From assembly GCA_946894095.1 (NCBI GenBank), contig OX335653.1:7507001-7571000 (forward strand): a stretch of 64,000 bases of DNA. Direction: 5' to 3'. The notes beneath the pieces are model-generated. The model did no database searches. It was not told where the DNA came from and was given only the letters and a program-made list of their open reading frames with translations. Positions 1 to 9,870 of the stretch are shown one piece after another. This DNA is from Incurvaria masculella (Eukaryota; Arthropoda; Insecta; Lepidoptera; Incurvariidae). The translations under genes were made by a program, and so were the position numbers. Within the stretch, counting starts at the first letter, position 1; each line of letters opens with the position of its first letter.

Positions 1-653
1 TTTATATCAATTCGAACCACGATAGAATCCTAATGGATTTTATAATCACTTACGTTTACTTCATGTTCACCATAAAATTAATCAAGTTTCACTGCCTTCG
101 TACCCGTAAGTGGAGGGCAGGAATTTAATTCAATGTTGATGTTTTTGTGTGGCTCGCTTAATTTATCGCAAGTCTCGTGGGGATGCAGCCGATGGATTTA
201 CAACCTCGCCTTAACTCGGGCCAATAAACTGTCCGCAGCAGCCGCGAGCCGTATAGAGGTCTTGGTGGAGCGGTTATAGAGTAGGTTATGCCCTTGACTC
301 TGCTCATAAGACACTTTCATCAATATTTTGTAGCAGTCGAGTCAACCTTAGCACGCTAAGTGATGGTCTGGATGGGTGGGGAAATAAGATTTAATGAATT
401 TTTACTTTATTCGAGTGCATTGTTTTTAATAACAGTCATCAATTGTTATAATCTTTTAAGTCTGTTTTATTTTGGAAATGATTTAAACAGGTCATCAGCT
501 CCTTCAGACTGATAATTCAGGCAACCTATACATATTGAATAAGTAAAAAGTACTCCTGGTATTTGTTCTGCTTCTTGTCAGTTCAGCTTTAAACAGTTTC
601 CAAAAACCCGATCATGTTCAATACGGACACCTACGTGGATTATTAGATTAGCG
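1..653. other. Noncoding DNA, regulatory-looking block at 180-380
   Basis: No open frame resembles a known protein. Bases 180-380 are less AT-rich than the surroundings, free of the repeats seen elsewhere, and of mixed, non-simple composition, which is how conserved noncoding elements look in insect genomes. That is inference only. The rest is ordinary AT-rich sequence in which I see nothing. Confidence 0.4.
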
Positions 654-885
654 GCTCTTTTAGTTTGGGGTGCGGGGCCTTGCTTCTCATGGATTTAATC
701 CGCGTCCCGTTCGTGAACAACGTTATTTCGATTTCTGAGTTTAAAACGTGCATTTCGTGGCGAATGCGAGCTGTTCCACGAGGTTCCCTTACTCGGTGTT
801 TTTTTGACCCACCCCGGCTTTGTTCCATCGCATTGGATGAAAAGATGGTCTAAGCGGGAATTAAAATTTTTGAACAGCTCCCCGT
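654..885 (+). repeat. SINE-1 copy, tRNA-headed, degenerate
   Basis: This matches the better-preserved SINE copies at 50126 and 56406 along most of its length. A decayed box A lies at about 661 and a decayed box B (ATTTAATCC) near 691. The unique segment with GTGCATTTCG follows at about 749, and the shared body with CATCGCATTGGATGAAAAGA lies near 827. The 3' third of the family consensus is missing, so this is a 3'-truncated or eroded copy. It is a nonautonomous retroposon; tRNA-derived SINEs are transcribed by RNA polymerase III. Confidence 0.7.
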
Positions 886-1620
886 TAATATTATATTGTT
901 TTCTCAGGAAAGCATTTATAATAAAATATCAAATGGTATATAACGATTATTTGATTTTTCAAGGCCCCTATTTCTAGTCAGCGATGAGTTGAATTTTAAA
1001 GGGTGATGAAAAAATACTTTTTAAATAATCTTTTTATCTTGCGCCTTCAAAAGCTCAAAAGATAGATCTTCATAACATATTTCAAACGCGCACCACGCCG
1101 ACCGATTTTGAATTAGGAAACAGTGAAACCGTCCTAATTACAGCAGATAAAAAGCAATCCAAAGCCAAATATTTACTGGGCAGTTAGCCACTGTCCGGGC
1201 GCGCAGGCGCGTTAGTGAAACTCTTAGCGTCGTCGTTATGTGTTTATAGCGGCAATAAAAAATATTTTATTGGTAGGAAACTTATTAATGCGTAGCTTCG
1301 CCACAATTTGCTCCCCGAGCTTTTTTTGACTCTCTGCAATACAATATAAATGTAAAAATCGGAAATAAATGACATTCAATGGCTATTATATATTATAGTT
1401 ATGGATTTGTATTTGATTTTACATTTTTATTGGTATTAGTTTTAGTTTTACAGATTTTTTTTTTCAATAATGTTAATAATTATTAAATTTTGTTATGTGA
1501 GTGCATTTATCGATAAACGGGACAAAGTTGCTGTAGTATCAACGTACACCCAAGTTATCTGACACTGTGCTGGAAAGGCAAAGTAAAATTAAATACTTAT
1601 TCAAACACACTAATGGGCCA
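886..1620. other. AT-rich noncoding DNA
   Basis: I see no gene, RNA or repeat that I can name here. A short GC-rich patch sits near 1190-1215 (GGGCGCGCAGGCGCG) in otherwise AT-rich sequence. Confidence 0.5.
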
Positions 1621-1763
1621 TTTTTCACCTACTGCTGATTAGCTTAATTACTACATATTGAAGGCCTTTCTTAGCAGCTTGCAATCAATACTAGTACAAG
1701 ATAATCAGGACTTTAGCAATAAAGGCCATTTAAGTTAAAATAAATCAGCACTTGGTGAAAAAT
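1621..1763 (+). mobile_element. Small inverted-repeat element (MITE-A), copy 1
   Basis: The left end TTTTTCACCTACTGCTGATT is an imperfect inverted match to the right end AATCAGCACTTGGTGAAAAA. The whole unit of about 143 bp recurs in the opposite orientation at 35622-35770, with matching internal blocks (for example AAGGCCTTTCTTAGCA against its counterpart). It is too short to code for a transposase, so it is a nonautonomous DNA transposon. The superfamily is not clear because I cannot define a target duplication. Confidence 0.7.
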
Positions 1764-1974
1764 AGGATTAGTTATTTCAATGCAAGAACAAAGTCCTATC
1801 CTCAAAATATTTCGGATCAAGGGAAATAAAATATTTAAATCAATCCACCCTAATGCAGGCATACGCCCACTGAAAACAAAGGAAGGAGAAGTGTTGTGCG
1901 GTCGATATCGCGTCTTCGCTGTATGGACAAAGTGGCCATATATGTGGTTGGGAAACCGTTAGCGCTAGCCAGAC
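1764..1974. other. Noncoding spacer between two MITEs
   Basis: A 60-codon frame here (1780-1962) has no recognisable domain and is probably chance. Nothing else is visible. Confidence 0.4.
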
Positions 1975-2139
1975 TAAGCCCCGGTTGCACGAACATATAA
2001 AAAATCAAAATCAACGTCAAAGTATGATCAAACACGTCACTTTGTGTGGACAGTATGGAAGGAACTCTATGCGGTACACTAAAAGTGACATGTTTGAACA
2101 TTGATTAACTCGACCGGCTTTTCGTGCAACCGGGGCTAA
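1975..2139. mobile_element. PIF/Harbinger-like MITE
   Basis: Perfect 16-bp terminal inverted repeats GCCCCGGTTGCACGAA occur at 1978-1993 and, reverse complemented, at 2121-2136. They are flanked by TAA on both sides (1975-1977 and 2137-2139). A 3-bp TAA/TTA target duplication is the hallmark of the PIF/Harbinger superfamily. The 159-bp core has no coding capacity, so it must have been mobilised by a transposase supplied elsewhere. A frame reading through it on the minus strand is incidental. Confidence 0.75.
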
Positions 2140-3289
2140 GCATTGCCACCGTTCGTTAAGTCAGTTTCCACCAACACAAGCCCTCCAATACGTCTACGTT
2201 CATGTGCTTGTGGCATGTTACGTTTAAGTTGAGTTAGTAGGTAGTTTTGGAAAATTGGGTGCAGCGGGTCTCATATATACGCTCGTTAGATGGCTATCTC
2301 CCTCCATTTGTATCTATGCATAAGCGCGTGTTTATTAGTTCAGTGATATAGTCAGTACCTGCAGCCTCCCTTTTTGAAGCCTTTCAACGAATTTTGGTTG
2401 AACGTTTACGCACAAAGAAATAACATTTATGCTCGGAAAATGTGCAGCATCTCTAGCGAACGAAATAAGAAACATTTATTTTGATCACATTTTGACACGA
2501 TCTACATATGATTATGTTTAAATACACAGCTTACGTGTCTGCAGCTATGTAGTTATCTTTGTCAATGTCAACGCAGCTCTGTGTTTTTTATTTACAGTAA
2601 ATTTTGGAAAGATTTCAGAATTAAAGAATTAATAACCAACAAATCTCGAATGCCAAAGAGTTAGCCAATCTGATCTGAAGCAGCCTTAACCACATTTATT
2701 ACATGAGATGATTGAAGTAGCCATGTTATGTCTTCATTCGTGAGCGACTTGGGGGTCTAGTGTGGTGTTAATGACTGAAATAAAAATTAGACCCACAGCG
2801 TTGTTAACTGCGACCTCTATTACTGAAATTGAGACATAAATGACTGTGTGTGTTTAGAATGTGTCATGTCACTAACTAGGTGTCATACACAACTTTATAG
2901 TATATAATTGTTTCACTCTCCAAGGGGCGTCGTTCTGGTTGGTAACCGCACTGCCAGGAAGGTTCCTAGAATAGCCATAATTCTTAACGAATATGGGTCA
3001 TTTTAGACTAATATCATGACAGTGGGTGTGGTACTAATGTACACATAACAATATATGTACTAAAGATATACTCCTTTGTTTTAAATAAAATGTTTATCAT
3101 GCAATCGTACGAATTTACACTGAGTTAATATACCAATTCTACCATTGAATACTTAATACAAATAAAAGTTTGAATAAATAACACTTACATTAAATTTATT
3201 TAGTTAATACTTGTCGACCGAGCGAAGAGCGAAGCTCGAGCGTATCGTATCCGTTTCAGATTGGACAAAAATGCTTTCTTATGTTCGGC
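2140..3289. other. Noncoding DNA without recognised elements
   Basis: The stretch is AT-rich and unique as far as this window shows. Bases 3215-3250 contain a short run of GCGAAG/GAGCG repeats (CGAGCGAAGAGCGAAGCTCG), which may be the edge of a dispersed repeat. I see no gene. Confidence 0.4.
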
Positions 3290-3435
3290 TGCCCGGCTGT
3301 TCTCCTCTTCTCAATCGATTCTCGTGAAATTTTTTGAGCAGGTTCGATAGTAATATATAATTTTTAGGTCGAGCCAGTTTTATAAAATTAAAAAAATGGT
3401 CTACATTTCAGAGAGCCACTAGTTTTATACAGCTT
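3290..3435 (+). repeat. Dispersed repeat R1, copy 1
   Basis: It shares CGATTCTCGTGAAATTT, GAGCAGGTT and CAGAGAG(C/T)CACTAGTTT with 40310-40450, in the same order and orientation. The spacing differs by an insertion in the second copy. The family is unknown; it is probably the 3' portion of a nonautonomous retroposon. Confidence 0.55.
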
Positions 3436-3551
3436 GTTGCGCAGTTTCAATAAGAATCTTTTACCTAAGCATGGAGGGTCAACATACAGCTTTATGTACA
3501 TTAGAAAATAGATAATAATAATAGTAAAAAATTTATTCCATCGGCTCGCGC

Positions 3552-3671
3552 GCTCACAACGTCTCGCTGCTCATCCCTCTGGGGTCAACGGATCACTACC
3601 TGGTAAGGTCAACTGTGTCAGAATACCATGCCGAGAAACATGCGTCTGGGTCGCGTACGGTGTGGCACTAG
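3552..3671 (+). pseudogene. LINE endonuclease-domain remnant (jockey-like)
   Basis: Frame 3552 onward reads ...STDHYLVRSTV... and ends at a stop after RTVWH. A (S/T)DH motif followed by LVRS and, about 25 residues on, VWHY-type sequence is the end of the apurinic endonuclease domain in ORF2 of jockey/CR1-group non-LTR retrotransposons; the His belongs to the active site. Only about 39 codons survive. It lies upstream of the RT remnant at 3957-4300 in the same orientation, so both probably come from one element that lost its middle and gained other sequence. Confidence 0.65.
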
Positions 3672-3779
3672 GAGATGGATCGCGGATGGGCACTAGGGAA
3701 GCCAGCTTAGCTCTCCAAATACGTCAAACTGTTTTACTTACTTATTTCTTACTCCAAAAAAACCGTCTTGATTCAACAC

Positions 3780-3845
3780 GGAGTGGGTGTTCTCATCTCA
3801 TCCAGTTCAATGTAGCCGTGAAATATAAGAAAAGTCTTGGTGTAA
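3780..3845 (+). repeat. SINE-1 fragment between two LINE remnants
   Basis: It contains ATCCAGTTCAATGTAGCCGTG followed by a decayed form of the SINE-1 3' third. Both ends of the family are absent. It sits between the endonuclease and RT remnants of the LINE, which suggests insertion into the LINE followed by deletion. A perfect-looking polymerase III box B (GGGTTCGATCC, about 3881-3891) lies just downstream but I see no box A. Confidence 0.55.
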
Positions 3846-3956
3846 ACTCCTCAGAGATCACCAAATCGATTCTTAATGTCGGGTTCGATCCTATTCCGCG
3901 CTTCACGTGAGATTAGTGATGCACTCATGGCATAGGTATAATTATCGGCCGGGATA

Positions 3957-4300
3957 TTGGGGAAGCAGTTAGCCGGGACTGGCATAAGGATGTTTTTTCC
4001 AAGCTACCATCCTACGGCCTACAAGCCGACTTGTGTGACTGGGTCGCTAACTTCCTGTCCGCAATATAAAAGTATTGGTTAAGGTTTATTACTCCGAGGC
4101 CATGGCAATGAATGCCACGTGTTCCCAACCCTGTTTTTGTAACAAATCAACGATTTGCGTAAACTGGGCGACATTGATTGATATGCAGACGACAGTACGG
4201 CACTAGCAAGCCACACCAGTTACTCGATTTCATATTGGGCTGAAATAGAGGAGGATGTAGAGCGCTTCGTTGTTAAGTTTGAGATCCATGGGGTATTCAG
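3957..4300 (+). pseudogene. LINE reverse-transcriptase remnant (jockey-like)
   Basis: The frame starting at 3977 reads DWHKDVFSKLPSYG followed by LQADLCDWVANFLS, typical of the RT palm of jockey-type non-LTR elements. Further on, after frameshifts and stops, a YADD catalytic motif lies at 4182-4193 (TATGCAGACGAC) in a context resembling (H)CYADDST. The expected VPQGC block is present only in eroded form near 4120. Sequence after YADD is weakly similar. The gene is dead: several frameshifts, and no thumb or C-terminal domain. Confidence 0.75.
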
Positions 4301-4601
4301 AAACTCACCGATTTTAAATAACACGCCACAGGCGTGTAAATTAGGCTTGCTGTGCTACGGATATCGGCTGTGTATAACAAAAGCTATAATAAACCTGATA
4401 TCATCAGTGTTAGATATTGATTCAAGACAGCTAGATCATTTCCCAGTGAACAAAAATGTATACGAAGACGCCATGTAGCAAAACAGTTGGAGCGTCTTTA
4501 TCCGAGTAATTTATTGCTGAGCATCTCTGCGTTCATGTTGTTACTTGGAATACCAATAAATCTCAACTTTTATCTCACACAAATAAGCATTTATAAGATA
4601 A
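4301..4601. other. Noncoding DNA
   Basis: This may contain further decayed LINE sequence up to about 4350. Beyond that I see nothing that I can name. Confidence 0.35.
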
Positions 4602-5736
4602 ACTAGCTGCGGTACCCGGCTCCGCTCGGGTTAGTGTCGGCTAAATTATCTCATGGATAAAAAGTAGCCCACATGACTGGTCCAAAATAGGGTCAAACTG
4701 GTCCAGGACAATGTATCCATGTACCAAATTTAATCAAGATCGTTCGAGCCGAAATAGCATGATTTAATGAGAAACATCCAATAATTCCCATTTAGAGCTT
4801 CGTTGACGTTTGGTGGCTATTTAAAAAAAAACATTTGCCGCGAGAACCTTTCTGCACTTTCACTGCTACATTGCTTACCTAGTAAGTAACGTGTAACGTA
4901 GGTAAGTTTTGCGTGGACTCCAACCCACAGCCAGCCTTAACATCGAAAACAGTAACCCATCTCGAACCTGACTGCTCTCAGAGATGCTATACATTGATAA
5001 AATACGCATATAAATCAGGTAAGTGGTTCGCATGTTATAAGACTTTAAGACTCACTACTTACCCTTCTGGTAATGAAGCGTTATATTATGTAATCTATAA
5101 GTTTTTAGTAGAATCAGGCTAGACGTAGATACAATGCACATCTAAATCGAGTAATTGGTTCTCAAGGATTTTATTCTGTTGGTCGCTCCTCCGGCGATTT
5201 AGCGTGATGCCAAGTAGTCCTAAAGTTGCAGGAAATACCAAGCCGTACTTCAGTAAAAGTAAGCGCTGCCGCCGCAAAGTCGAGCCGTGCATAGCATTGC
5301 AGTTTGTATGACAGCCCCATCTTAGCGTAAGCGGAACTGAATTCTATTTAGCCAATCCTAATTCCCGGGTAGTTAAATGTACATGTACTAAATTTTACAA
5401 ATCGCTAGTGCCTTGAAAATTCGCCAAACGGACACCAAACAGTCACGACGTCTGCCCTCCCCCCGCCGCCGCTCCCCGCCACCGCCCCCGGCTCCTCTCC
5501 CCCTAGTGTGAAGTATCGCTACCGGCATCGTTTTCGCAGCCCCGTGAAAGTTCTAAAGCCCATGGGCACATACATTGTAGCCTATGTGTTATTCTGATGT
5601 ATAAGCTATATTATTGTAAAGTTTCATTAGAATCCATTCAGTAGTTTTTACGTGAAAGAGTAACAAACATCCATCCATCCATCCATCCATCCATCCATCC
5701 ATTATTACAAACTTTCCCCTTTATATTATTTATTAG
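4602..5736 (+). mobile_element. RTE-like retroposon composite, copy A
   Basis: It begins ACTAGCTGCGGTACCCGGCT and ends with AGTAGTTTTTACGTGAAAG, GTAACAAACATCC, an (ATCC)n array at about 5669-5702 and ATTATTACAAACTTTCCCC. This head and tail pattern is typical of RTE-type non-LTR elements and their nonautonomous derivatives in insects. It is nearly identical to the two copies at 33133-34271 and 34272-35430, and differs in the length of the ATCC array. There is no reverse transcriptase, so it must have used another element's machinery. A 69-codon frame conserved in all three copies (4913-5122) starts at GTG and overlaps a captured SINE, so it is not a gene. Bases 5456-5515 form a C-rich island. 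Confidence 0.7.
4870..4992 (-). repeat. SINE-1 (5S-headed type) remnant captured inside composite copy A
   Basis: Read on the minus strand, this segment has the order GATGGGTTAC, GTTGAGGCTGGC, GGTTGGAGTCCACG, TTACTTACTAGGT. This parallels GATGGGTGACC, GTTGAGAGAGGCTGGC, GGTTCGGATTCCACG, TTACTTACTAGGT of the 5S-headed SINE at 25070-25450. The same segment is present in both other composite copies, so capture preceded amplification. Confidence 0.6.
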
Positions 5737-6897
5737 ATGGAGGTCGTTGGAAATAAGTTAACTAAAAACGTCATTACACGCCAAAGCCACACGAGTACGC
5801 ATTTTTGTAAATTATAATTGACATATATGGACCTAGGTACTATGTCACTTAATTATGTTTAACTATTGAAAATTTTAACATATTTTCACATAAAAATACG
5901 TATGCGCATCGTACCAGCATACTTTATTCTTTAATATACAGTATTTACAGAAAAAATAAATGATACTTAACGTATCTAAAAATGACTCATTGTACAGTAC
6001 AATGCGATATAAAATGGAGCAAAAAGATTTCTGTGGTGAATATAGAAGAAAAAAAATAGGATTTAATCAATAGCAAATCACGACTGAGCAATAAAGTTAA
6101 CTAACCGGCAAATTAAGAGCTGCACTTGGCTGAGGCGGCGGCGGAGTCTCGAACCTTGTAGAGGAGTTTACTGCCTACTCGAGACGCAATCATAGCGGGC
6201 TTGCGTGAGTCTTTGTATGGCTGGACAAACGTAGACTTACAGACCCATAGGGCTTGCTTTGGTGACTGCGCTTACGTAGCAAAGAAAATGTTAGGCAATT
6301 TGAGGGAAATTTTTGTTTAATTTTTTTTAAATAAAAGTTCTAACACTTCCTTTTTCAATGCCTGTCCAGGAGGCCTGAAAACCGAGACAGGTGTTTCGGT
6401 CTGTTGGTTCAAGTTACGTTTAAAGACTACCATTTTTTTGTTTTGAGGAAAGCACCCGCCGATAGACAGTTCCATATTCTGGCGGTGCGGCAGAGAAATG
6501 AGTTTGAGAAACGATTCGTTCTCAAAGGCCCAAGGTGCTTTGTTTTTCTGCGGCAGGTGCTCCGGATATAGGTAATAGTGATGCAAGTTCACAGAACAAT
6601 GTCAGAATGATAGTACCCGGAGAACACACTGAACGACCCCATAACCCGCCTATGGCTCAGGAACCGCATGAACTGCTATATCGCAGAGTTATCCAGACAG
6701 TTACGTCATAATGCATGTGATATACCGAGTTTATAGCATTCTTAAATAAATACTTCTTATTGAAAATCAAGTAAATCACTCGTTATTTAGATAATGAATG
6801 AATGAATTATGGAGTTAGTATAGGACTAGCTCGAAATGTTTGCGGCTGAATGAAACGTAATCTGTGAAATCACCGGAATCAGTGCATGTATTCAATA
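5737..6897. other. Noncoding DNA with regulatory-looking block 6110-6300
   Basis: Bases 6110-6300 are GC-balanced and non-repetitive (GAGGCGGCGGCGGAGTCTCG near 6131) and could be a conserved element. A 91-codon minus-strand frame at 6317-6592 has no motif that I recognise and no splice context, so I leave it uncalled. The remainder is AT-rich. Confidence 0.35.
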
Positions 6898-6965
6898 TTT
6901 TTTTTTATTAGATATTAGCCTAACACAACACATGGGAACTAGGTGCCATGACGATCGGTTTGACA
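6898..6965 (-). repeat. SINE-1 3'-end fragment
   Basis: It has ATATTAGCCTAACACAACACA then TGGGAACTAGGTGCCATG, the reverse complement of the SINE-1 segment that normally follows the body. The A-rich tail is represented by the T run at 6900. Only about 68 bp survive. Confidence 0.6.
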
Positions 6966-7089
6966 ATGTTGAATTTTTTGTTTTATTGAAAGTGTTGACA
7001 ATTAATTTAAACGACTACCTACATGATGGTCGTTTAAATTACTAAAATTCTTTGTGTAACATTATTTTATGCTTAATAAATACAATACA

Positions 7090-7285
7090 ATACATTATTA
7101 GCAATCCATGTCCAGTTACACTAAGAAAAGGGAGTGGTCGTTCGTGGTTCGGATTCCAGATAAAACAATAGAAATGAATCCCTTGGAAAAGGTGGTAGAA
7201 AAAGGTCATTCCGCCTTAGGTATTACCAACGCATCGAATGAACGATGGTCGAAGCGGCAATATAAATTGTCCCAATTATTTATGT
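7090..7285 (+). repeat. Two SINE-1 fragments, rearranged
   Basis: Bases 7098-7125 match the extreme 3' end (CCATGTCCAGTTACA). Bases 7142-7285 match the central body (GGTTCGGATTCCA, then CATCGAATGAACGATGGTCG and AAGCGGCAAT). The order is 3' end then body, so either two insertions lie side by side or one copy was rearranged. Confidence 0.55.
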
Positions 7286-7867
7286 ACTTAAATTCTCCCG
7301 TGACCACAATTGGATGCAACTCCTTTCGAAACATGGGGTTTAAGAAAGGTATTTAAGGGCCTGGTACTAGCCAAATCGCAAAGTTAGACGAGGCACCCCA
7401 AGTAAACTAACTAAGTCTGACGATTATAAGTGTCATCCTTACAATATATGATTCCTTGTCTAGGAATCGAATGATTTTCGTTAATGTATGTTTCCTTTTT
7501 CTATACAAAATACATTGCGGAAACGGTGTCCATTTCCGAACTTTTTTGACTAAATGTAGAAATCTAAAAGCAAATGGAATTTTTTGTTTATTCATATATG
7601 CTGTTTTTGCTTATATCTAGAAATCGAATGACTTTCAGATTTCTAATGAGAAAAATCAACTTTTTTTATTTTTATTATTATTTAAATAAATGATGGAATA
7701 AAAATATATTAACAATCCATTATCAGTCTGGAGTTCTATTTGGATTTGCTGAAGCGTTTCACTACATATTATTACATTTGTTAAAAAGTGCATTTGTATG
7801 GCGCGAGTAGTTGGCTAGTCCTAGCGCCTTAAATAAAATATTTTCCCAAAATTGTCCATGCTTACCA
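7286..7867. other. AT-rich noncoding DNA
   Basis: Short imperfect direct repeats around TAGGAATCGAATGA (about 7460) and TAGAAATCGAATGA (about 7618) are visible. I see nothing else. Confidence 0.4.
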
Positions 7868-8010
7868 TCTACTTCATCTCAGCCATGCAATAAAGGCGAT
7901 TCCTGGCATGGCACCTAACTCCCATTAGATGTGTTGGGCTTATTTATTAAGGTTTAAGTGTCGCATTATTAGCTAGCCATCCATGCTCATTTTCATAAAA
8001 AAAAACGATT
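7868..8010 (+). repeat. SINE-1 3' third
   Basis: It begins within AGCCATGCAATAAAGG, continues with TCCTGGCATGGCACCTAACT and ends with TAGCCATCCATG and an A run at about 7998-8006. It is truncated at the 5' side and has an insertion of about 20 bp before the terminal block. Confidence 0.65.
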
Positions 8011-8339
8011 ATTTCTGATTAATTGTCACAGAGAAGTTTGTTATATTTTTGTTGTTTTTTGGTGCATCTCATATATTTTCGTGAAGTATTTTATTTTACA
8101 ACAAACATTGACTCTGCATATAACTAAGTATCGGCATAAGAATAACATTTTACGTCTGATTAATAGTCACAGTGCACCAGTAAGAATATTTTGTTACAGG
8201 GTTGTTAGTATTTTTGATGGATATATTACAAGGTTTAAATGGAGTTGTGGTTGGAACGTAAGGTAGGTATAATAACTTCAGGATAGACATTTTCATGTCA
8301 ACACGTGTCCTAATATTGGTTACTATTCTATTTTTTTCC

Positions 8340-8590
8340 CGCGAAAAATTAGTTACCATGCCATGATCTTGCCTTTATGAACACGGCTACATTGAACTAG
8401 ATGGAAAACACGGACAATTTCTCAATGCAGTTTCAACGTTAGAACAAGATCTTTTAGTCCAATCCGATGTTGCCAAGCCGGGCCTAGTAGGTAGGGAAAA
8501 AGGACCTACGTTTTCCATGGAGCAGCTGATAATAGTGACGAAATGCACTTTTCCAAACTCAGAAAGCTAAAGAAAGCTCTTTGTTTATTT
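8340..8590 (-). repeat. SINE-1 copy, tRNA-headed type
   Basis: Reverse-complement landmarks run in order: GTTACCATGCCATGATCTTG, CTACATTGAACTAGATGG, AAACACGGACAATTT, CCTAGTAGGTAGGG, GAAATGCACTTTTCC and AACTCAGAAAG. The tRNA head itself is not clear, so the copy is probably 5'-truncated. It abuts the LINE 3' end at about 8591. Confidence 0.65.
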
Positions 8591-8840
8591 GTATCTTATA
8601 CCTATTAATATGTTTAAGTGTATGTACATATTTGTATATAATTTATTTTAATATATAAATCCTTATTTTTAGGTTAGTTAATATTTTCGCTAATTCATTT
8701 TGTTTTACGTTTATTTTTTTGCCCGCCTCACTGCACCTCTCCTACATCTCTAAGGTTGAATGGTAGAGAATGCCTTATGGCATTAATTTCCGCCTTTTTG
8801 TACCGTATGGCTGCAAATAAAGTATTTTTTCCTTTCATTT
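8575..8840 (+). repeat. LINE 3' end (jockey/CR1-group), copy 1
   Basis: The stretch GCCCGCCTCACTGCACCTCT, AAGGTTGAATGGTAGAGAAT, GCCTTATGGCATTAA and GCAAATAAAGTATTTTT is the kind of 3' untranslated tail found on non-LTR retrotransposons in lepidopteran genomes (from memory). The last element includes an AATAAA polyadenylation signal at about 8815. A second, more decayed copy lies at 44985-45145. No ORF2 coding remains next to it. Confidence 0.6.
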
Positions 8841-9729
8841 CATTAAATATAATCTTACGTATTAAATGTGTATAAAAATGACAGATAAGTCGTTCAATGA
8901 TCTCTTTAACAATCAATAAAATCAAACAGAATACGAATCATAAACCGAGTGTTTGTACTTGCTATACTCACAGTCCTAGGGCCCAATAAACTAATAATAG
9001 CACCACGTAACACTTAAGGGGCTCTGAATTGCCAATCCTAATGTCAATAACTCAAAAACACACCTTCGTTCCATTATGAAGTTCAAAATGTATTAACGAG
9101 GCTATAAAGCTAATTTCATAGCTGTTTCTTTTTCCAGCATTAACGATTAGAAATGGACAGTAAAAACATTATGACTATTATCGTGTACGAATATAAACAC
9201 TTCTGTGAACAGGCAATTATGCTCATATTGGACTGGATTTGTATTTCATGCACCATACAACTTATCTATATACCTTATTAGTGAATTCTTAAAATATTTT
9301 CCTCAAGGGAGGCGGGTAGAAATTATTTATTTTTAATCATTTGGAAGAATTAGAAGTCACAAAGTTGATGGTTTTAAATAACCACTGTATTTACTTATTT
9401 AAATATTTCAATAATATATTTTTTAAAGAAAAAAAAATTCATTTTACAATATTTATTAAATTAATGAATTTTCTAATATATATATTTTATTCTATAATAT
9501 ATATATATTTCTATGTAATGATAAGGATCTTAGGTATATTTTTAATAAAAAAAAAAAAAGTCCCTGCTCTCATTTTTCGAGCAGACCTTCAAAGATCCTT
9601 GGAATACCTTCGTAATCAAGCCAACCGTGCTCTGCACTTAAATTTCAATATCCAACCTCCACTCCCCGCGCTACATAAATTAAAAAGTCCAATTTATTAC
9701 ACCTACAAGATACCGAAACTCTACATTGG
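8841..9729. other. AT-rich noncoding DNA with simple-sequence AT runs
   Basis: Bases 9470-9515 contain (AT)n-like runs and 9548-9560 an A run. A 178-codon frame spans 9341-9877 but is Ile/Phe/Tyr-rich at first and Gly-rich at the end, following base composition; it has no domain and I do not call it. Confidence 0.4.
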
Positions 9730-9870
9730 AGCGGAAGCTTTCAAAGATGGCGTCGACATTGGGCGGGGCGACGGCGGCGGTCTGGGCGGGGGACTGACTG
9801 ATTACAAATGGCCGCCGCAGCAGCGACGCCCCACGGCCAATAGGACAAATTTCACTCTCTTTCTATCCCA
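9730..9870. promoter_or_regulatory. GC-rich promoter-like island
   Basis: This GC-rich stretch in AT-rich surroundings has AAAGATGGCGTCG (YY1/Pho-like) at about 9746, GGGCGGGGCG and GGGCGGGGG (Sp/KLF-like) at 9761 and 9784, ACAAATGGCCGCC at 9805, and CGGCCAATAGG (CCAAT box) at 9834. Such a cluster is typical of TATA-less promoters or proximal enhancers. No splice-supported exon is visible; the ATG in AAGATGG opens only a 16-codon frame. Direction is not decidable. Confidence 0.35.

Noticed and set aside
4913..5122. 69-codon frame conserved in three places (also 33445-33654 and 34584-34793)
   Set aside because: It begins with GTG, lies inside the three RTE-like composite copies and overlaps a captured antisense SINE. 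Its conservation reflects recent repeat duplication, not selection on a protein.
5669..5702. (ATCC)n arrays considered as CRISPR-like or satellite repeats
   Set aside because: They are simple 4-bp tandem tails at the 3' end of RTE-like retroposons; there are no spacers.
6317..6592. 91-codon minus-strand frame
   Set aside because: No recognisable motif, no neighbouring exon signals; probably chance.
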